Below are positions 6,663 to 11,039 of a DNA stretch of 11,039 nt, piece by piece (positions within the stretch are counted from its first letter, which is position 1; every line of letters begins with the position of its first letter). The notes beneath the pieces are model-generated. The model did not search any database. It had not been told where the DNA came from and saw only the letters and a list, made by a program, of their open reading frames with translations. A program made the translations under genes and the position numbers. Where the stretch lies: NCBI GenBank assembly GCA_003447515.1, contig DLZA01000072.1:2052-13090 (forward strand), in the 5' to 3' direction. The stretch is from Paracoccaceae bacterium. GTDB lineage: Bacteria; Pseudomonadota; Alphaproteobacteria; Rhodobacterales; Rhodobacteraceae.

Positions 6663-7096
6663 ACGACGAACCAGATTTAAAGCTTGTTTTAATGTTATTT
6701 TCAGAATTGATAGCAGCAGATCAAACGATTAAAGCCGTGTTGGCCCGCAACCTACCAAAAGGAATGGAGATGTCGCATTTTTCGGTTCTGACCCAACTTG
6801 TCCATGTGGGTGAAGTTTCGCCTGCTAAATTGGCGCGTAGCTTTGGGCTCACTAAAGGTGCAATTACGAATACGTTAAAAAAACTGGAGTTGGCGGGTTA
6901 TATTCATATTCGCCCCGACTGGGAAGACTCCCGCAAAAAGCAGGTTTCGATTAGCGACTCAGGTCGCTCTGCCAGAGACCAAGCTTTAACTGCGCTTACT
7001 CCCGAATTCCAAATAATTGCAGACAACCTTGGCAACCAGAGCATGAAAACTGTATTGTCAACGCTTCGAAAATTCCGGACAACGTTTAGAGCTTAA
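6659..7096 (+). CDS. MarR-family winged-helix transcriptional regulator
   Basis: A 145-residue DNA-binding protein, normally a homodimer. The winged helix spans about 38-102: [20 protein letters not shown], a helix-turn-helix with recognition helix [17 protein letters not shown] (64-80), then the beta wing [19 protein letters not shown] (81-99), which carries the D-x-R pattern typical of MarR wings. Flanking helices (1-35 and 105-145) would form the dimer interface. There is no conserved cysteine to suggest redox sensing. It is the last gene of the grxC operon (ATGA overlap with the nit gene), so it may regulate its own operon or a distant target; the sequence does not say which. Its 3' end overlaps convergent ubiG by 11 bases. 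Confidence 0.9.
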   Translation: MNDEPDLKLVLMLFSELIAADQTIKAVLARNLPKGMEMSHFSVLTQLVHVGEVSPAKLARSFGLTKGAITNTLKKLELAGYIHIRPDWEDSRKKQVSISDSGRSARDQALTALTPEFQIIADNLGNQSMKTVLSTLRKFRTTFRA

Positions 7097-7826
7097 CGCT
7101 CGCTGTCACATAATTAACGCTGAGATCCCTCGCGGAAATTGACCAACTCCAAGTGATTGGATTAAACACAAATCCCTTGCGATCTACTGGCTTGAGTCCA
7201 GCCGTTTCAATGAATGTGTATAATTCACTAGGCGTGATAAACTTCGACCATTCGTGTGTGCCTTTAGGTAGCCATCGCATTACATATTCTGCACCGATGA
7301 TTCCCATCAAAAAGCTTTTGGGATTACGATTCAATGTTGAACAAATCATAATACCACCAGGCTTCAGTAGGGTCCGACAAGCATCTAAATAAGCCTGTGG
7401 GTTGGCTACGTGCTCCACCACTTCCATATTTAGAATTGCATCAAATTGTTCGCCAGCATCTGCCAACTCCTCAGCAGTCACATGTCGGTAGTCAATATTT
7501 AGGCCCATTTTTTTTGCATGGATCTGTGCCACAGGAATGTTTCTTGAAGCCGCATCGGCACCGATCACAGTTGCACCAAGCCTTGCCATAGGTTCTGATA
7601 ATAAGCCACCGCCACAGCCAATATCGAGGATCCTTAAACCCTTCAGACTGTCGAGTGCATCTCGATCTCTTCCAAATTCGGCGGTCAGCTGATCCACGAT
7701 GTATTCCAATCGACATGGATTTAGCATGTGAAGTGGCTTGAACTTGCCGCCCTCATCCCACCATTCTGCTGCCATTGCTTCAAATTTCGCAATTTCACTT
7801 GCATCCACTGTTGTTGGTCCTGCCAT
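7086..7826 (-). CDS. ubiG: UbiG, ubiquinone biosynthesis O-methyltransferase
   Basis: UbiG carries out both O-methylation steps of ubiquinone synthesis using SAM, at the inner face of the cytoplasmic membrane. The 246 residues match the family throughout: [20 protein letters not shown] (5-24), [17 protein letters not shown] (27-43), SAM motif I LDIGCGGG (67-74), an acidic Asp91 ending the second strand, NMEVVEHV (133-140), [16 protein letters not shown] (153-168) and the [18 protein letters not shown] segment (185-202). I start it at ATG 7826-7824, where UbiG homology begins, with GAGAAAG upstream; the frame stays open to 8153 but that extension is not UbiG-like and lies over pip. Its last 11 bases overlap the end of marR. 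Upstream, it shares a 62-bp divergent gap with pip. Confidence 0.96.
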   Translation of the reverse strand: MAGPTTVDASEIAKFEAMAAEWWDEGGKFKPLHMLNPCRLEYIVDQLTAEFGRDRDALDSLKGLRILDIGCGGGLLSEPMARLGATVIGADAASRNIPVAQIHAKKMGLNIDYRHVTAEELADAGEQFDAILNMEVVEHVANPQAYLDACRTLLKPGGIMICSTLNRNPKSFLMGIIGAEYVMRWLPKGTHEWSKFITPSELYTFIETAGLKPVDRKGFVFNPITWSWSISARDLSVNYVTASVKL

Positions 7827-7842
7827 TGCGTTCACTTTCTCA

Positions 7843-7855
7843 AACTGTAACAGTT
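7843..7855. promoter_or_regulatory. 13-bp palindrome in the ubiG-pip gap, candidate operator
   Basis: AACTGT-A-ACAGTT is a perfect dyad with 6-bp arms and a single central base. Its last two bases are the first two of the pip -35 box, and it lies 17 bases upstream of the ubiG start codon, within the ubiG leader. On the ubiG transcript it can also fold as a 5-bp stem with a 3-base loop just ahead of the ribosome site. A repressor site for pip, or for both genes, is plausible; the cognate protein is unknown. Confidence 0.45.
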
Positions 7856-7882
7856 GGCTATTAAATTTACTCTTTATATAAT
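7854..7882 (+). promoter_or_regulatory. Strong sigma-70-like promoter for pip, apparently leaderless
   Basis: TTGGCT (7854-7859, four of six), an optimal 17-base spacer and a perfect TATAAT (7877-7882). The pip ATG begins at 7889, seven bases after the -10 box, which is where transcription is expected to start. There is no ribosome-binding site between them, so the mRNA is probably leaderless. Confidence 0.6.
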
Positions 7883-7888
7883 CTACAC

Positions 7889-8880
7889 ATGAAAAATTCC
7901 GAGAGCCAAATTGGCGCATACCGTCAACTTTACCCCGTGATACAGCCTTACAACTATCGAATGTTGGCTGTGTCGGGGAATCATGTGCTCTATGTTGAAG
8001 AATGTGGTAACCCAAATGGTATTCCCGTCGTGGTCCTGCACGGCGGCCCAGGTGGCGGCTGCTCATCTGGAATGCGTCGTTTTTTCCATCCAGATATTTA
8101 CCGCGTGATTTTATTCGATCAGCGTGGCTGTGGACGATCACGCCCACACGCATCGATTATAGAAAATACCACTTGGGATCTGGTTGCTGACATTGAAATG
8201 ATTCGAAAGGAATTTGGTATTAATGAATGGATTGTTTTTGGTGGCTCATGGGGGGCAACGCTAGCCCTAATTTATGCAGAAACCTATCCAAACCGCGTCA
8301 AACATTTGGTACTGCGTGGTATTTTTGTGATGACACAAGCAGAACTGAATTGGTTCTACGGTGGTGGCGCAGCAGCATTCTTTCCTGAAGAGTGGGATCA
8401 TTTTGTAGGTTTGCTTCCAGACGATGAACAACATGACATTATTGAGGCTTATGCAAGACGATTGGAATCAGATAACGAAGACATTCAGACAAGGTTTGCC
8501 CGTGCTTGGACTGAGTGGGAAAGCGCGTTAGCCTCCCTCGAGCAGTCGAGCAATCGTGGAACTGTGCCAGCATCTTACGCGCTTGCTTTTGCTAAAATTG
8601 AAAATCATTATTTCCGTAACGCGGGTTTTTTACGCGAAGACGGCCAAATTCTTAAAGACATTGGAAGGATAGGGAACATTCCAGGGTCTATTGTGCAAGG
8701 CCGCTATGATATGATCTGTCCGCCACACAACGCCTTTGAACTACACAAACATTGGTCTGCGTCGCGTTTAATTATGGTTCCATCTGCCGGTCATTCTCTA
8801 TCAGAGCCAGGTATTTCATCCGCTTTAGTCACAATAATGGACGAACTTTCTGAAACTTGTTCTAAAAATGATATTATGTT

Positions 8881-8884
<4 letters not shown>
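7889..8884 (+). CDS. pip: Proline iminopeptidase (prolyl aminopeptidase)
   Basis: A 331-residue cytoplasmic alpha/beta-hydrolase of peptidase family S33 that removes N-terminal proline from peptides. The catalytic triad is visible: Ser120 in GGSWGATL (118-125), Asp274 in GRYD and His302 in SAGHS. The oxyanion motif HGGPGGGCS is at 51-59 and [12 protein letters not shown] at 77-88. The cap domain contains FFPEEWDHF and [13 protein letters not shown] (205-217), typical of Pip. The homology [15 protein letters not shown] begins at residue 14, and no other start codon lies between it and the ATG at 7889, so this start is firm even though no ribosome site precedes it. It is divergent from ubiG and convergent with fadH. 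The N-terminal tail of about 12 residues is not conserved in the family as I remember it. Confidence 0.95.
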
Positions 8885-10984
<2,100 letters not shown>

Positions 10985-11010
10985 TCAGACCCCGAATAAA
11001 ATGTTACTTC

Positions 11011-11039
11011 ATTATACTTTACGTTAGCGTCAACGTCAC
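11011..11039 (-). promoter_or_regulatory. Candidate fadH promoter
   Basis: On the minus strand, GTGACG (11039-11034, four of six) is followed by a 17-base spacer and a perfect TATAAT (11016-11011), giving an untranslated leader of about 23 bases before the fadH ATG. The -35 box touches the window edge. The spacer carries tandem hexamers (11021-11038) that could bind a regulator. Confidence 0.55.

Noticed and set aside
7827..8153. Upstream extension of the ubiG reading frame to an ATG at 8153 (355 residues)
   Set aside because: UbiG homology begins at ATG 7826 with a ribosome site in front; the extra residues are not UbiG-like and lie antisense over the conserved start of pip.

Overview
The window looks like an ordinary chromosomal stretch from an alphaproteobacterium, most likely a low-to-moderate-GC marine member of Rhodobacterales. 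The evidence is a secA / parvulin / argJ / mutT block, a methyltransferase-(comF)-grxC-nit-marR-ubiG neighbourhood, and a glutaredoxin with a CGFC active site. All of this is judged from remembered family features; no database search was possible. No tRNA, rRNA, CRISPR array, insertion sequence or phage gene is visible, and base composition looks even throughout.

Layout. Bases 1-491 (minus) hold the N-terminal 163 codons of secA, running off the left edge. A 256-bp divergent control region follows. Bases 748-3349 (plus) are a compact operon: an exported parvulin-type prolyl isomerase, argJ (arginine biosynthesis) and a MutT-type Nudix hydrolase, with argJ and mutT overlapping as ATGA. Facing them on the minus strand (5267 to 3344) are an atypical methyltransferase-fold protein and hemH (ferrochelatase). 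Between that pair and grxC lies a decayed 3' remnant of comF (about 5340-5537). Bases 5575-7096 (plus) are a tightly overlapped operon: grxC, a NIT1-type carbon-nitrogen hydrolase (probable deaminated-glutathione amidase) and a MarR-family regulator. ubiG (minus, 7826 to 7086) faces it and overlaps its end. A 62-bp divergent gap separates ubiG from pip (proline iminopeptidase, plus). fadH (2,4-dienoyl-CoA reductase, minus, 10981 to 8948) fills the right end.

The genes serve housekeeping roles: protein export and folding, arginine synthesis, nucleotide-pool cleaning, haem and ubiquinone synthesis, glutathione-linked redox and repair, peptide turnover and unsaturated fatty-acid oxidation. No previously undescribed multi-gene system is evident. 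The observations most worth a second look are the comF remnant, a probable leaderless pip promoter with a 13-bp palindrome over its -35 box, a lysine-rich heptad-repeat extension on ArgJ, and a methyltransferase-family protein that has lost its SAM-binding glycine motif.
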